NCBI GenBank assembly: GCA_001692895.1
Contig: KV748209.1
Span: forward strand, 1-64,000
From: Cenococcum geophilum 1.58
Lineage: Eukaryota > Ascomycota > Dothideomycetes > Gloniales > Gloniaceae
Length of the DNA stretch: 64,000 nt
Reading direction: 5' to 3'
Under the pieces are notes generated by a model. The model saw nothing but the letters and a program-made list of their open reading frames with translations, was not told the origin of the DNA and ran no database searches. The position numbers were made by a program, and so were the translations under genes. The first letter of the stretch is position 1. Each line of letters begins with the position of its first letter. Positions 21,410 to 31,930 of the stretch are shown here, piece by piece.

Positions 21410-23175
21410 ACGTAGTTGACCAGGAAGCGAGCCACCCCACGTAGCGAGCCACACAAGAATATTCCTACCATTTTTTATTTCATAGCAAATTACACCAAAA
21501 TCGAAAAGCCTCAGCATATTGCACGATGCCAAATCAATCTTTGCCCTCTCGTAAAGCCGAAACTACTATATAAAATATTATACAAGATCTTTCTTCTAGT
21601 GTTAAGCCGTTAATTCGCAAGGCCTCTAGCGCCTATAGAGCATCTAGATCTACCGTTAGACATCGTCTTATTAGCTATCTCCCGCGATATAAAGCTTACC
21701 TAGGTTTATTATATCTACTATAAAAATAGTAAATTACTAAATAGCTCTATAAATATTAATCCTAGGACCCTCCGTTAAAGGCTTATATACTTTTAGAAAT
21801 AGCTTATTCCTATTTAGGCGAAGCCCGTACCTTAGGCAAGTATTAGGGGCAAAGATTTGTTTAACGCCACGGTCTTAGTACTATACTAAGTTATTAGCTC
21901 GACTGTTAGAGAGCTTAAAATGGCGATCTAGCAGTTATATATAATTAGTTTAGGTTCTTCCGTGCTATACATAAGCGATATTAAGTTAAGTATTTAAATT
22001 TTATCTATAACTTTAACGAAAAGGGGTTATTACTAGGCCTTATATTAGTAGCCTAAGTAATTATATTAGGTAAGATATATAGGGAAAGGTTAAAAAATTA
22101 AATAGTTATATAGCTAGGTACTTGTAAGTCAGTATTTATAATTAAAACGATTTACGCTAATAGCTCTCTACCGCCTACCTTCTTAATTTAGAAGACGTAA
22201 TACTACTAGGAAGGATAATATTAAATTAGTAAGTAAAATAAGAGCCTTCGCGGATATACGTACACTATATTCCCTAGTAAGTAGATAGATAACTCTTTAG
22301 GCCTATATTATATTAAACATTATAATAAATATACGAGACATCTTATAGAAGATTCTAATGGTAAAATATAGTAATATTGCCTACTTTTAATAGATAATTA
22401 TTAGAGCTACCCTACCTAGCAATTTATTAAGTATACGCTCGCGCATAAAATTATCTTAGCAGCTTTACGACCTTATCCGACTTATAAGCTTTAACTACTA
22501 GATATAGGTTATTTTAGGCCACTTTCTTACTACTACGGGAAGTAAGTAGATATCTTCTATTAATATAGCCACTTAGGCGTTAATAAGGAATTTTTTAAAG
22601 CTCTACCCAAAGGCATATATATAGGTATTTACCCCTAATANNACCTATAGCGCCTAGAAAGCTATAGGCCTTCTATCTTATAATTCTACTACTATCTTAG
22701 AGACTCTTACCCGTATAAAGGTAAGTCTAATCTTAATTATACTTATTAGGGTTTAAAACGGCTCTATTTAATATAGCGACGTTAAGCTCTAATAGAGTCG
22801 TTAGTGTCTTTAGAGTGCGTAAAGTAGTAGGTATATTTAATTCCTTTATATCTTAGCTTTTAGAAGGCTCTATTATATATTTAGGTATAATCCATAGCCT
22901 ATAAATAAGTAGATTAAAGGGTCGTTGATTTAGAAAGGGACGTCGCAGGAATATAGTAGTCGTCCATACTATTAGTCGGCGCGTGGGTCTATATCACTAC
23001 TATAACGTAGTTAAATTAATTTAAGTAATATTAAGATCGAAAGAGTAATATAAAAGCTTTAATTTAGCCTATTTGAAATATATATAAGCTCGTTGTTAAT
23101 TTTATTATAAATTGATCAAATATCACCTATATGTGGCTCGCTACGTAGGGTGGCTCGCTTCCTAGTTAACTACGT
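21410..23175 (+). mobile_element. Fot1/pogo-type Tc1-mariner transposon with about 45-bp TIRs
   Basis: The left end ACGTAGTTGACCAGGAAGCG matches the inverse of the right end over about 45 bp, with C/T-type differences. TA flanks both sides (21408-21409 and 23176-23177). The left TA is also the right-hand flank of the preceding piggyBac-like element, so the two elements abut. The transposase is on the plus strand. Confidence 0.8.
21526..23030 (+). pseudogene. Fot1/pogo DDE transposase, RIP-inactivated
   Basis: The ATG at 21526 begins M-P-N-Q-S-L-P-S-R-K-A-E. Next comes an HTH-like stretch ending S-R-S-T-V-R-H-R-L. The first catalytic block reads Y-N-F-N-E-K-G with the expected Asp as Asn. The second, L-L-L-I-D-N-Y, keeps its Asp, and the third, Q-L-L-D-I-G-Y-F-R-P-L, keeps its Asp. 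Stop codons are TAA/TAG at Gln/Trp positions. The 3' end is approximate. The ambiguous bases at 22641-22642 lie inside it. Confidence 0.7.
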
Positions 23176-23177
23176 TA

Positions 23178-23308
23178 TTTTCGGGTCCTAGATTTCAAAC
23201 TTTGCTAAGCTAGCTTTTAGTTGGTTTAAAAAATGTTACGCGTGGTAAGTTATAGCAGAATCTACGTAACGAACTTTAAAACACCGAAAGCTCTATAAGG
23301 GCTCTGCA
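23178..23308. other. Remnant of host DNA between two transposons, ending in minisatellite units
   Basis: 131 bp. It ends with AAGCTCTATAAGGGCTCTGCA, the same type of 12-bp unit that continues after 31931. The last eight bases, GCTCTGCA (23301-23308), are duplicated at 31931-31938. Confidence 0.6.
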
Positions 23309-23535
23309 TTATCTTATAAATCAGACCCCTAGGAAGAAATTGCGCCACGGCGTGGCGCTAAGGGCTAGTACTGCGCTTGTAGAGTCCTGTAAACTCCTAA
23401 GCCAATAAGATTACCTTACCCTAGTCCTGTGGACTTCTGCGAACTCCTAGACTAATTAAATTACACTAAAAAGAATTTCTCCCTAAGGGTCTAAGAGCTT
23501 ATGGGCGCCCTTTATATAAGAACTTAATGTTTCTT
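23309..23535 (+). repeat. Left inverted terminal region of the 8.6-kb element
   Basis: An 18-bp tip, then a 17-bp palindrome GCGCCACGGCGTGGCGC (23342-23358), two copies of the AACTCCT/CCAATTA motif (23383-23412 and 23432-23457), and the block CTAAGAGCTTATGGGCG near 23490. The same order occurs inverted at the right end (31681-31930). Confidence 0.75.
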
Positions 23536-23651
23536 ATTAGGCAACAACTCTTCTATTATAACGCTATATCTTATACCCTAAATTAACTCCAAAACATTTG
23601 CAATCGGAATTAATTAAAAGCTATTTATTTATTCTATCTAATTAAGAAATA

Positions 23652-26464
23652 ATAGACGTCGCCGGCCTAATATATGTGCCCCTATCTGATAATTCGCAAA
23701 GTCCTTTATTTAGCGCCCCTTTTAGCCCTCTTCTGCCTCCTAATAGATACCCTAATAAACACCTAGATAAATATTCTGATAGCGATATAGACTACCTTAA
23801 TAATAAGCTTAATAGCGACGCTATTAAGGCTCTTTAGCCTTCCTCTAACAAACCTTTTTCTACTCGCGGTTGATATAATATAAGCTCTAAGAAACGGCAG
23901 TTTACGTAATTTAAGCTATAATAGGTGGCTAATACACTCCGCCGCGTTTAATGGAGTTTTTAAACCTTTATACTTGCTTAGGCTGGGGTAAAAAAGGGTA
24001 AAGTGGTTATAATTTAACACCTCTAATATGCCTAACCATAATAGCAATAGCGTGTACTAATGCGTGCTATAGACGATCTACGCATAAGGGTTATCTACCA
24101 GCGTCCTTCTTTAGTAGATTCTTTTACTGTAGAGCTTAATAATCTTATCCGTTAGCCCTACTTTAGTTAATTTAATTATACTATAGACCTAGAGACACTA
24201 GATTTTAAGCTAGCCTTTAGAATTATCTAAGAGGTTACTTTAATATGGTATGCTATTCTTTTAAAACTTATAAGTAATTAGCGCGCCTACTAAGCTAGTT
24301 ATAACGTTATATCTTAGTCTAATGCGTTATCTAGGCGATTATTTGCTATTACTAGTATAGTATGTTATTTTCGGGCTAAAAAGCAATCTAGCTTCCTCTC
24401 TTTAATACTAGATATCTATTTAATAGGCTCTAGTATAAAGCGGCGAGTAATTAAAACTCTATTAGGGCTTAGAATATATTATAGTTATTATTAGGCTAAT
24501 CGGTTAATAGTTAAAGTTGCTAAGGAGGCAGAGGTATAGTACCCAACTCCTATAAACTTCTGTAAACTCCTAGGCCAATTAGCTAACTTCCTTAAAGACA
24601 GCTCCAGCGTTAAGCGTTTAATAAGTAGGTAGTAATTATCTACGATAATATTAATTTTAAGGATAAGAAACGTGATAAGGTTATGGGCCATACGGCTACA
24701 ATGCGGGTAATAATAACGGCGGCTATTGTTTTTTGCCCTAAGCTACCACCTTTAGGTTTACATTAAGGTATGCACGATCTAATAATACTACTTAGGCTTA
24801 AAGATATACTAAATATACCTAGTATATCTGGTAAAGATAACGGGATTAGGGTGAATATTACACGAAGCCTTATATTAGATGCACTTAAGAGAATTTATAT
24901 AGATGGCGTTAATACTATATTTAGAGATAGTAATCGCTATCCTAAAATATTAAGTATGCATTACCTTCCTATAAATAAGACTACGTTCTAGCAATTTGGC
25001 GCTATATTTAAGGATAAGGGTACTATTAAAGGTATATATAGCGTCTATAAAAGTATATTTCTAAACTAGCTTAGTCTATATACACTAGAAGATCCTACTA
25101 AAGCTAAAGCTGTCCGTAACGACTTCTATAATTAACTCTAGCTTATCTATAGAGACTAACTTACGGCAATCTGTATTAGGGCTATTAAAAACAAGTAAAC
25201 CTAGGCTTACCGACTATATAACCAACGGGATTGGCTTTTTAGTATACCTACGTAGTTCCATATCTAGATAAACTTACTAAATACTATTATCCGTACGTAT
25301 TGGGCACCTATTATTTCTAAAAAGAAGGCTTATTATTGCTTATAAGCTAATACTACTATATAGGGTTATAGTTAGTGTAGTTGGGAAAACACTAAATATC
25401 ACCTAATGGAACTAATTATTGCGTAGGGCTTTACGGCATATGTAGTTGCATTATTCTATATAGTAATGCGATATAAGGGCTACCTTATTGCCTCTAGCAA
25501 AGACTTCTTTAAGCAAATAGACTACGTTACTAACGCTATTAGTTCTCTTATACTAGATCAATTTTTAGAACTTATTAAAGACGTCCGTCTAGCCGCCTTT
25601 ATATTAGATATGTGGAATAGCAACAGCTCTAATAAGTAATCGTATAACGATATTAAATTCTAAATAATGTGTTGTATACTTTAGGAGGTTAAGCTATTTC
25701 TAACTATTTGGTATACTGTTAAACATACTAATATAGGTATGCTAAGGCACTTTATTAACCCTTTTATTGTCTACTTTTTTAGCGCGTCCTAGCTTAACTA
25801 TAGCCGCGAGATGTTATTCTATTAATGGAATCTCTCCTTAGTAAACACTCCTAAATTATAGTATGCAATACTATCCTCTAGGCTTATTAACTAGCCTAGT
25901 AGGGTTACTATACATAAAGTAATTGACCTTAGGCTTGAGTATCTTAACGGTAGCTATAAGATTGAAATAAAGTGTTATAAGAACTTAACCTATAATATAG
26001 ATATTATATTTAACCGAGTATATCTATCTAATACTTGGGTTAGAGCGTTACGTAAGAGAGTAGAGGCTATATTTAGTAAGTATATACCCGGGACTTATAC
26101 TACTACTACTATACTACCAGATATGTTTTTACTTACTTATACCCTCTTTACTTTAAATCTAGCTAAACCGCGGAGTGCTAAATAATTGGCTGGTAGGAAG
26201 TTTTTTAATTCTCATAATATCTTATAAGAAGGCATTAAGGTGCTAGCGGATAAAGTTAATTAGTTTAACTAGTAGCACGTCTAATAATTAGGTATACTTA
26301 GGGGGTCGTACCCTTCTAATACCCTAGATAATTTTGATGGATTTGCTAATATAGAAGATTATACTAACTAGGTTGGGGAGGAGTTGGATAGGGTTATTAA
26401 TCCAATAATTAACCTTATAATAATTAATATAATTGATCTTATAGGAATTAGAGTAGCTGACTAA
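23652..26464 (+). pseudogene. DUF6589-like protein, candidate transposase of the 8.6-kb element (RIP-killed)
   Basis: Exon 1 (about 23652-24533, start probably ATG changed to ATA) has one open frame apart from Gln-type stops. An inferred 68-bp intron (24534-24601: GTATAG donor, AGCTAAC branch, GACAG acceptor) joins it in phase to exon 2 (24602-26464). Readable features include F-A-I-T-S-I-V-C-Y-F-R-A-K and V-I-I-Y-D-N-I-N-F-K-D. Further on come L-D-M-W-N-S-N, L-N-Y-S-R-E-M-L-F-Y-Q-W, and D-L-R-L-E-Y-L-N-G-S-Y-K-I-E followed by R-V-E-A-I-F. This order fits fungal DUF6589 proteins as I remember them. The total is about 915 codons. Function is unknown; a transposase role is suggested only by its being the largest non-helicase gene within sharp TIRs. 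Confidence 0.6.
24534..24601 (+). other. Inferred intron containing a copy of the element's terminal motif
   Basis: GTATAG...CTAAC...ACAG. The AACTCCT...CCAATTAG motif (24544-24588) fills the intron, and its end runs into the branch site AGCTAAC. Splicing changes frame 0 to frame 2 exactly where the protein reading requires it. Confidence 0.5.
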
Positions 26465-27112
26465 TCCCTAGACTTCTATAAACTCCTATAAACTCCTATA
26501 AACTCCTAGACCAATTAAATACCTATATTTATTAATGCTCTAAACTAGCATACCCGCAATAACTCCCTTAGGTTAAATTTACCTAGTCCTTAAACTCCTG
26601 CGAACTCCTATAAACTCCTGGGCTAATTAGATGCCTATATTTCTATTTAACTAGGCTAACTAATTTATACAAACTTATACACAAACCTATGCACGATTTT
26701 TTATACAACCTTTTACACGACCTTTTACACGACCTTTTATATAAATTTTTATATAAACTTTTATATATAAGGCAATGACAAAACCTAGTAACTATATTTA
26801 ACCACTATCTACCTATACTACCCACTGGACAACTCTAGGGCTTCTATAACGCCTTATAGTTAGGCCCATACTAAATAGTGCCGTTATCTAAAATTACCCC
26901 TCAGATTAACACAGCCGAATTAAAGCTTGCCTATAAAGGATGCCTTATAGTTTAGCTTATACCGGATAGTATTGTTATCTAGGTTTTACTCCTTAGATCA
27001 ACGCAGCCGGATTAAAGCTTACCTACAAAGAACATACTATAAAAGCCGCTACTTTAGCTTATTAGAGTGCTAGAAAGCAACGCTAACCCCTTTTTTTTCC
27101 CCTTATACTATA
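26465..27112. repeat. Intergenic repeat block of the 8.6-kb element
   Basis: It holds two arrays of AACTCCTATAAACTCCT ending in GACCAATTA or GGCTAATTAG (26470-26523 and 26586-26632). An 11-bp array of TTTTACACGACC / TTTTATATAAAC variants follows at 26690-26765. A pair of related blocks (ATTAAAGCTTGCCTATAAAG near 26925 and ATTAAAGCTTACCTACAAAG near 27010) comes next. It may be a bidirectional regulatory zone; no gene is seen. Confidence 0.6.
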
Positions 27113-27712
27113 ATGCTACTGCCGCCAGGACCTAGTAGTGGACTACTAGACGGCTTATACGCCGCTAAAGACCTTAGCCTAGGAGGTAGGGGCAAGGGAT
27201 CCTTAGGGTCCTTATGCTTCCGCTTTAAGAGGCTGCACCCGCTAAAATAGGCCGCCATTTAGCAGCGAGCGCAGGTATTCCTAGGCCTACTCACCTACTA
27301 TATACCCTTTTTAGAGTATACCTAATACTCCTTACCTAAGGCTTAGCAGGTAGTATATCGCTTACTATCTACTAACTCTACCCCTAACTCCGTCTCCATT
27401 ATCCGGCTAATATAGCCCTAGTTTCTCCGCTTATTCGGCCCTATAGCCGCTAACCCTACTGCCGACTACAACCACTATTTACCTTAGGTAGTAGGGGCGT
27501 ACGCGGTAGTTGCCTTACTATAGGGGGCCTAAGCCTATAGCAGGCGGATGGGGTTAGCGTACTAGGTAAGGGCAAACCTAGTAGTAATAAGGGCCAGTGG
27601 CAGAAGGGCCGGTAATAGGGGGAGGGCTAGGGCGGGAGTAAGGGCTAGGGTAGGAGTAGGAGTAGGAGCTAGAGCTAGGGCTAGTAATAGTGATAGTGGT
27701 AGTAGTCTATAA
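27113..27712 (+). pseudogene. Unknown 199-codon protein of the 8.6-kb element with Arg/Gly-rich tail
   Basis: The ATG at 27113 (M-L-L-P-P-G-P-S-S-G-L-L-D-G) and the TAA at 27710 share one frame. All internal stops are TAG/TAA at positions plausible for Gln. The middle is hydrophobic/aromatic (Q-V-F-L-G-L-L-T-Y-Y-I-P-F-L-E-Y). The tail is R-A-R-A-G-V-R-A-R-V-G-V-G-V-G-A-R-A, suggesting nucleic-acid binding. I do not recognise the family. The preserved frame under heavy RIP shows it was a real gene when the element was active. Confidence 0.5.
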
Positions 27713-28379
27713 ACATATTTAAGCTAAGTATATACTATACAGTTATTAATACTTACGGCTCCTCTTCTAACTCCCTACCGCTAAACCATTTATTCTTATC
27801 GTCGTCATTATCGTTATTATTATTAGCGGCGGCGGCGGCAGGTAGCGGCGGCGGTGCTACTGTTACTATTACTGTTACTACTACTACTGCTATTACTACT
27901 GCTGTTAGGAGGGGAGGGTAGTGGTAAGGGTAAGGGCGCCTATTAAAACTAGTTAGTTATATTTTATAGTTAATAGTTAAAGTTCTAATACTAACTATAT
28001 TTTAACCCAGATTCTACTAGACCAAAGCTAGCAATAATAAAGGAGGGCCGTAGCCCGTAGTATTCTCTCCTTATTAAGGAGGACGTTGGGGGGGTATATA
28101 CATACCTAAAGAGTAAAAGGAGACATTTTAAAAGCTTTAATAGGAGATGGTTAATAGGTGTAAGTATAAAGAATAATTTTAAAGTGGTTAAAGATATTAT
28201 TAAACAAAATTAGAATTTTAATTTATATTTACTTTAAACTACTATAAACTCCTAGGCTAATTAAATAACGTACTATCTCCTATAAACTCCTATAAACTCC
28301 TAAGCTAATAAAAACAATATACTATCTCCTATAAACTCCTATAAACTCCTAAACTAATTAAATATATTTTATATATTAA
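27713..28379. other. Spacer between convergent genes of the 8.6-kb element
   Basis: Contains short GGC/GTA microsatellite-like tracts near 27820-27900 and three AACTCCT...CTAATTA arrays (28240-28264, 28275-28312 and 28323-28362) just beyond the helicase gene end. No gene is supported. Confidence 0.5.
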
Positions 28380-31203
28380 TACAAAAGTTCTCTAAACTCT
28401 TTAGAGTTGCTTACCTTATACGCCCTCTCTTTAAAATAGGTGTAAAGGTTAGTATTTTATTAGCATTTAAATTTCTTTCTGCTAACAGTAACCAACATAT
28501 TAATGGGGTTGTTAACTTTATATTTTCACGCCTCTACCTTTATCTTTTTTAACTAGAAGTAGCGCTTTTCTATATATCTAATATATTAATAACTAGCTAC
28601 TAAATATTTAACTAGCTACTATTAGGGCTATACCTAGCGGCGTTTACTCCTAAAGTATAAGCTTATTTAAGCTGTCTTATAGCACGCTAAATACCTTCCA
28701 GTACACTATTAGGTAGGATAAGTACGGTTAGTAATAGTAATACTAGCGTACTAATAACTCCGTTAACCCATTTTTCTAGTTATAAGGTTAACGGCGGTGT
28801 ATTAACTCTCGCTATATCTAATAACATACGCTTATTTGCTCTGGCCGTCTTAATTACGCGTAACTGTATAGCCCTTAACACCTCTTATCTTATAACCTAT
28901 ATAGTAAGAGTATTATCCCTTTTACAAATAGTTGCGGTGTAATTAAATACACTAGTATAAGATTCCTAACTATGCTGGCCCTATAGCTTCTATAGCTGCT
29001 ATTATTGCTTTCTTACATATCTTATATCCTTTATCTTAGTATATAAATTATTAACCTCCCTAATAAAGTACTGAAGTTACTCTACTAATAGTTGCCTAGA
29101 TTTCTTTTTATAAGGCTATATCTAAAGTAGAGGAGCTTTAGCATAGAGATAATTAAAGGTTAGTGTGTCCTAAAAGTCCGGTCCTAGTTTATATATATAC
29201 GCAAGCTGCTAGCGGCATATTGTATCTATATACGTAGATAGCGGCATAGGGATACGCCTATATATACTGCTATATAATGCTTCTACCTACGTAGTTGCCT
29301 ATTTATTAATAAGAGTTAAGGTAAGGTAAGCTCGCGTACCATTTCTTAGCTAAGTAATTAGTTATAGGATATCTGGAGCCTAAGTAAGAGTTAGAAGCAG
29401 TGCCGGATTATAACAACTATAATATTGATTTGGTGGTACGCGGGTAACCTAAACTTATAGTAGTAACTAATTCTTGCTAAGGTAAGTTAGAAAGGCCTTT
29501 TAATGGCATATACCGTTAATTATTTCTATCTATATAGCTAATAGCCTAGCGTAATAAGATATCTCTGCCTTGCTCTAAAATCTAGTTATTATAGCATTAT
29601 TAACAGGAGTAGGAGCCTGGCTTAAAGCTAATATTTAAGAGGAAATATTTTCTATGTTACTTACGTCGCTAGGCGTATAGCCGTTAGCTAGTTAACTACG
29701 TGCTATTACTTAATTAGCTAGTAGTTAATTCTAATATAGCCTACAAGTAGTTTTCTAAGGTGCGTTTGGTTATAACTATAGCTGTTCAATTTCTGGTTTA
29801 TTAACACCTTCCGTATTAAAGGCCTAATACGGCAAAAATATGTAACCTTTACTAGTCCAACTATAGCCCTATCCACTATAACTAAGACGCTGCCAATAAT
29901 CTACAAGACTTTTTGTAATTAGAAACTTCTAAAGCGCTACTTATTTAATATCCAGGACATTAATACCCATGCTAAGAGAGGTTATTGCTACTATAATCCT
30001 TATAGACGATAAGGATTTCTTAAACTTTTTATATTAAGTAGTACGATTATACTTTTAAATATATGCAGTATATACTTAGACTATATTAGTAACGCAACGA
30101 GCTTTACTATCAGCATTAGTAGTATACTGTTTATTAGGTGTAAAGGTTAAAGTCTTTATAAGGAGTGCTCTTTAGAAGTATACCGCTGCTTCCTAGATAG
30201 ATTAATAACCGTCTATAAAGATAATCGTCTTTAGTATTTACTTTGGGACTGCGGTATCTAAATCTATATACGCATCTAATAGGAAGTATAATACGTCCTA
30301 TAAATCCACCTTACCTTTACCAAGCGGCAGTACGTAGATTAAGACATTAGGGCGATTTATAGAAGTCCTAATAACCTTAGTCTAGTATATGCGGTTACCT
30401 ATAGAGTAAAAACCGGCGTTGCTAAGAACTAGTTATTCTGCCTCCTTATTAAGTGTAGTAAAACAACTAAACTAAACTATATCCTAACGAAGTATTGTCT
30501 ATAGCTCGCCTAATATTATAAACGTTAGTTAGAACGATTCCTATTACTTTACTAGATAACACTTATTAATTATAATAAGTTTAATCCTAGCCTGTAGTTC
30601 TGGGCTCTTTAACGCATCTTAGAAAGACTTTAATAAGGCCTACTTAGGACTAAGAAGTACGTATATATATATACTATCCTTTACTTTTCTAATTTGGGCC
30701 TTATCTAGGCTCTTACTCTTAGTAGTAATAAGATACAGATTAGAACTATTAAGCTTCTAGATATTATCTAACTATTCGTCACTAAGCTTGCTTAATAGGA
30801 CTATTTAGATAGTAATCTTGCCTATTAAGATTAAAAAAGTATAAAAAATAAGACTCTTTCTAAAACCCGTGCGTGTAATAAGAAGTATATTACTAAAACT
30901 AAATATTAGACGTCTTAAGGTGCGTATCTATTTAAAATAAGGGGTTTAAGGGCGGCCTCCTAGGTTTATATGCTAGAGTATTTACTTAAGACATGCTTTT
31001 AGAACGGCCATCTATAATAGAACATTTTCCTTATACTAAGCTTCCTTAATAATAGATGGTAATTCTTCTAGGTCTATTAAGCTGATTGCTATAATATAAC
31101 CTAGTTATAGTATTAGACGTAGATAAATTTCTACCCTACTTGCCCTCGTCTTCCGCTAACCCTTATACCATTTCTTCCTATAATCGCGATTTTGTTTAGG
31201 CAT
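28380..31203 (-). pseudogene. RecQ-like SF2 DNA helicase of the 8.6-kb element (RIP-killed)
   Basis: The ATG at 31203 opens M-P-K-Q-N-R-D-Y. Tolerating Gln/Trp stops, the SF2 motifs follow in order. Motif I is read T-R-T-G-F-R-K-S-L-I-F near 30850 (ancestral T-G-F-G-K-S). Motif II is I-I-N-K-C-Y (from D-E-C-H), then L-V-K-Q-Q-E-S-F. Later come K-T-I-I-F-I-D-G and R-I-I-V-A-I-T-S-L-S-M-G-I-N-V, followed by D-Y-W-Q-R-L-S-Y-S-G-Q-G (from Q-R-x-G-R-G-G-R-G) and Y-I-F-L-P-Y. This fits the RecQ-like helicases common in fungal subtelomeric and mobile DNA. The gene is about 940 codons; the 3' end is approximate. It is transcribed toward the centre of the element, convergent with the other two genes. 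Catalytic residues are destroyed. Confidence 0.65.
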
Positions 31204-31680
31204 TTAATTAGCCTAGGAGTTTATAGGAGTTTACAGGAGTTTGCGGGAGTTTATAGGAGTTAAAAAAAATATAAATTAGCTATGCTCTAATTGGTAACAG
31301 GTAGTATATATAGAGGAGTAACGCTAAATACGCCCTAGGGTCCTATATATAAGCAATTTAATTGGCCTAGGAGTTTATAAAAGTTCGTAGAAGTTTAAAG
31401 GAGGTTATAGGACTTGGCTAATAACAAAAGTAGATATAATATGGTTGTGGTGTAGATGGTAATAGGAGGAACGGTTTATAAGTGTTATAAATATTTAAAT
31501 CCAAAATATAGTTAAGGTTTTGCACGATGTATCTTATACCTTTAACTATATTATAATTAGCTTTTATATATATAGAATTAAAGACTATTACCTTAAGATT
31601 GAAATATATCGAATAAAGCATTAATAACTATTAGTAGGGCCTTTTATAGAGCCAGTTAAAGTTAAAATACGCAATCTAAA
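31204..31680. repeat. Motif arrays upstream of the helicase gene
   Basis: Reverse-oriented arrays TAATTAGCCTAGGAGTTTATAGGAGTT... at 31204-31255 and TAATTGGCCTAGGAGTT at 31357-31400. They begin one base upstream of the helicase ATG, so they may lie in its promoter or 5' UTR. Confidence 0.6.
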
Positions 31681-31930
31681 ACATTTAAATCTCACTAAAG
31701 CAACGCCTATAAGCTCTTAGACGCTTTGTAGAGGATTTTGTTGGGTAATAGGGGTGCGCAGGGGGCTGAAATTAGTACGCTGTTCTAATTGGTCCAGGAG
31801 TTAGCAGGAGTTAGCAGGAGTTAGGGCGCTATTCTAATTAGCTCAGGAGTTTGCAGGCGTTTTAGAGGGTCTATGCGTTATCCCGTGTCACGGAATAAAT
31901 CTTCTGCGGAGCGTCTGATTTATGAGATAA
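31681..31930 (-). repeat. Right inverted terminal region of the 8.6-kb element
   Basis: Read on the minus strand: an 18-bp tip, palindrome ATTCCGTGACACGGGAT (31880-31896), two AACTCCT arrays (31835-31862 and 31786-31813), and CTAAGAGCTTATAGGCG near 31700-31720. It is less RIP-damaged than the left end (CA and TG retained), so it shows the ancestral sequence better. Confidence 0.75.

Larger units (their letters stand above)
23309..31930. mobile_element. 8.6-kb TIR element with DUF6589-like, RecQ-like helicase and unknown genes; TSD GCTCTGCA
   Basis: Inverted ends TTATCTTATAAATCAGAC (23309-23326) and the complement TTATCTCATAAATCAGAC (31913-31930) match at 17 of 18 positions. They are flanked by a perfect 8-bp direct repeat GCTCTGCA. 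Inverted similarity continues inward in patches: a palindrome 33-34 bp from each tip, copies of an AACTCCT...CCAATTA motif, and a shared TCTAAGAGCTTAT block about 180 bp in. Inside are a plus-strand DUF6589-like gene, a plus-strand unknown gene and a convergent minus-strand RecQ-like helicase. All are RIP-killed. It inserted into a GCTCTGCAC minisatellite. Boundaries are directly visible; the mode of movement is inference. Confidence 0.8.

Noticed and set aside
23309-31930. Helitron identity for the 8.6-kb element (helicase plus terminal hairpin)
   Set aside because: It has inverted repeats at both ends and an 8-bp target duplication. The helicase reads as RecQ-like and not PIF1-like, with no Rep motif. 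These features exclude a Helitron.
23309-31930. Starship with DUF3435 captain
   Set aside because: No tyrosine-recombinase (DUF3435) sequence could be read at either end, and the element has TIRs and is small.
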